Below are positions 63,789 through 64,000 of a stretch of DNA of 64,000 nt, piece after piece. Both the position numbers and the translations under genes were made by a program. Each line of letters begins with the position of its first letter. The first letter of the stretch is position 1. Under the pieces are notes generated by a model. That model did not search any database, had not been told where the DNA came from, and worked only from the letters and a program-made list of their open reading frames with translations. Source of the DNA: REEB95 sp963810055 (GTDB taxonomy: Bacteria > Pseudomonadota > Alphaproteobacteria > ATCC43930 > CGMCC-115725); NCBI GenBank assembly GCA_963810055.1, contig CAWEME010000012.1:186001-250000 (forward strand). The letters run 5' to 3'.

Positions 63789-64000
63789 ATGGACACCAGC
63801 GCCTTGGCCCACACCGTCAACCGCGAGGCGGAGAAGGGCCGGCAGGAGTTCTACGGCCGCGCCGTGACGCAGAACCTGGCGCCGTTGTGGCGCGTCCTGG
63901 GCTCGATCGTCACCGACGAGCCGGTGACGCCGGTCAAGGCGACGATCTGGAAATACCGGGAGGTCCGCCCCTATCTGATGGAGGCGTGCAAGATCATCTC
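63789..64000 (+). CDS. Gentisate 1,2-dioxygenase-like cupin protein (N-terminal part, runs off the window)
   Basis: The first 70 residues of a cupin-type ring-cleaving dioxygenase: NREAEKGRQEFYGRAVTQNL, APLWRVLGSIVTDEPV and TIWKYREVRPYLMEACKIIS. The WKY…R..L.EA pattern is that of gentisate/salicylate 1,2-dioxygenases, which open 2,5-dihydroxybenzoate with Fe(II). The iron-binding histidines lie beyond the window end. ATG 63789 follows GAGGA at 9 bases. Divergent from livK across about 295 bp without another gene. Confidence 0.72.
   Translation, partial: MDTSALAHTVNREAEKGRQEFYGRAVTQNLAPLWRVLGSIVTDEPVTPVKATIWKYREVRPYLMEACKII

Overview
The window is from a high-GC alphaproteobacterium, most like the Rhodospirillales. 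The supporting traits are the cysG–DUF2849–cysI–DUF934 sulfur locus, the rsmB–rpe–heparinase II/III–purH order, a 1-Cys peroxiredoxin, a homospermidine synthase, a PAS_5 protein and a PEP-CTERM protein. No rRNA, tRNA or CRISPR array was seen. Many genes are split by single-base frame shifts whose two halves are both well conserved. The shifts are densest at about 20–35 kb and rare after 38 kb. The likeliest explanation is an indel-prone draft or metagenome assembly, not mass gene decay, and broken genes are annotated over their full reconstructed span.

Layout: 1–4.9 kb, MdtABC-type RND efflux operon (minus). 5.2–6.2 kb, a methyltransferase and an HU protein. 6.8–21 kb, a complete oxalate catabolism locus. 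The oxalate/formate antiporter gene oxlT (plus) converges, across a strong terminator, on one tight minus-strand operon: gntR-oxc-frc-(ADP-forming acyl-CoA synthetase)-sucC-sucD-fdhB(NuoE–NuoF fusion)-fdhA. Together these import oxalate, activate it as oxalyl-CoA, decarboxylate it to formyl-CoA, release formate and oxidise that to CO2 and NADH. CoA-ligase genes that could prime the cycle sit in the same operon. A palindromic GntR-type operator fills the spacer of the promoter in front of gntR.

21–31 kb holds a PEP-CTERM protein, homospermidine synthase, Rieske and EVE proteins, the siroheme/sulfite-reductase locus, a PAS_5 protein and a small lipoprotein. 31–46.5 kb is housekeeping: thpR, an arylesterase next to its divergent ABC transporter, a Bax inhibitor-1 protein, a GT-C-like membrane protein, a GST, an SDR, rsmB, rpe, a heparinase-like protein, purH and eamA.

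46.5–52.6 kb is a lower-GC accessory island between eamA and acsA and is the most unusual part. The last 110–190 bp of eamA occur three times (46.3, 48.6 and 51.2 kb) and cut the island into cassettes. A 34-bp imperfect direct repeat brackets the whole block. Cassette 1 holds a XhoI-type restriction enzyme remnant and an apparent RiPP operon: a radical SAM/SPASM maturase and a short peptide ending in CWC–x6–CRC, with a perfect FNR/FixK box upstream. Cassette 2 holds a DUF4145 protein, an HNH-like zinc protein and a small membrane protein. Cassette 3 holds two membrane proteins.

52.9–64 kb: acetyl-CoA synthetase, a FixK-like regulator with a 54-residue partner gene and its own FNR-like box, a conserved hypothetical, a 3-hydroxyisobutyrate-dehydrogenase-family enzyme, a livKGFHM branched-chain/aromatic acid ABC transporter and the start of a gentisate dioxygenase-like gene.
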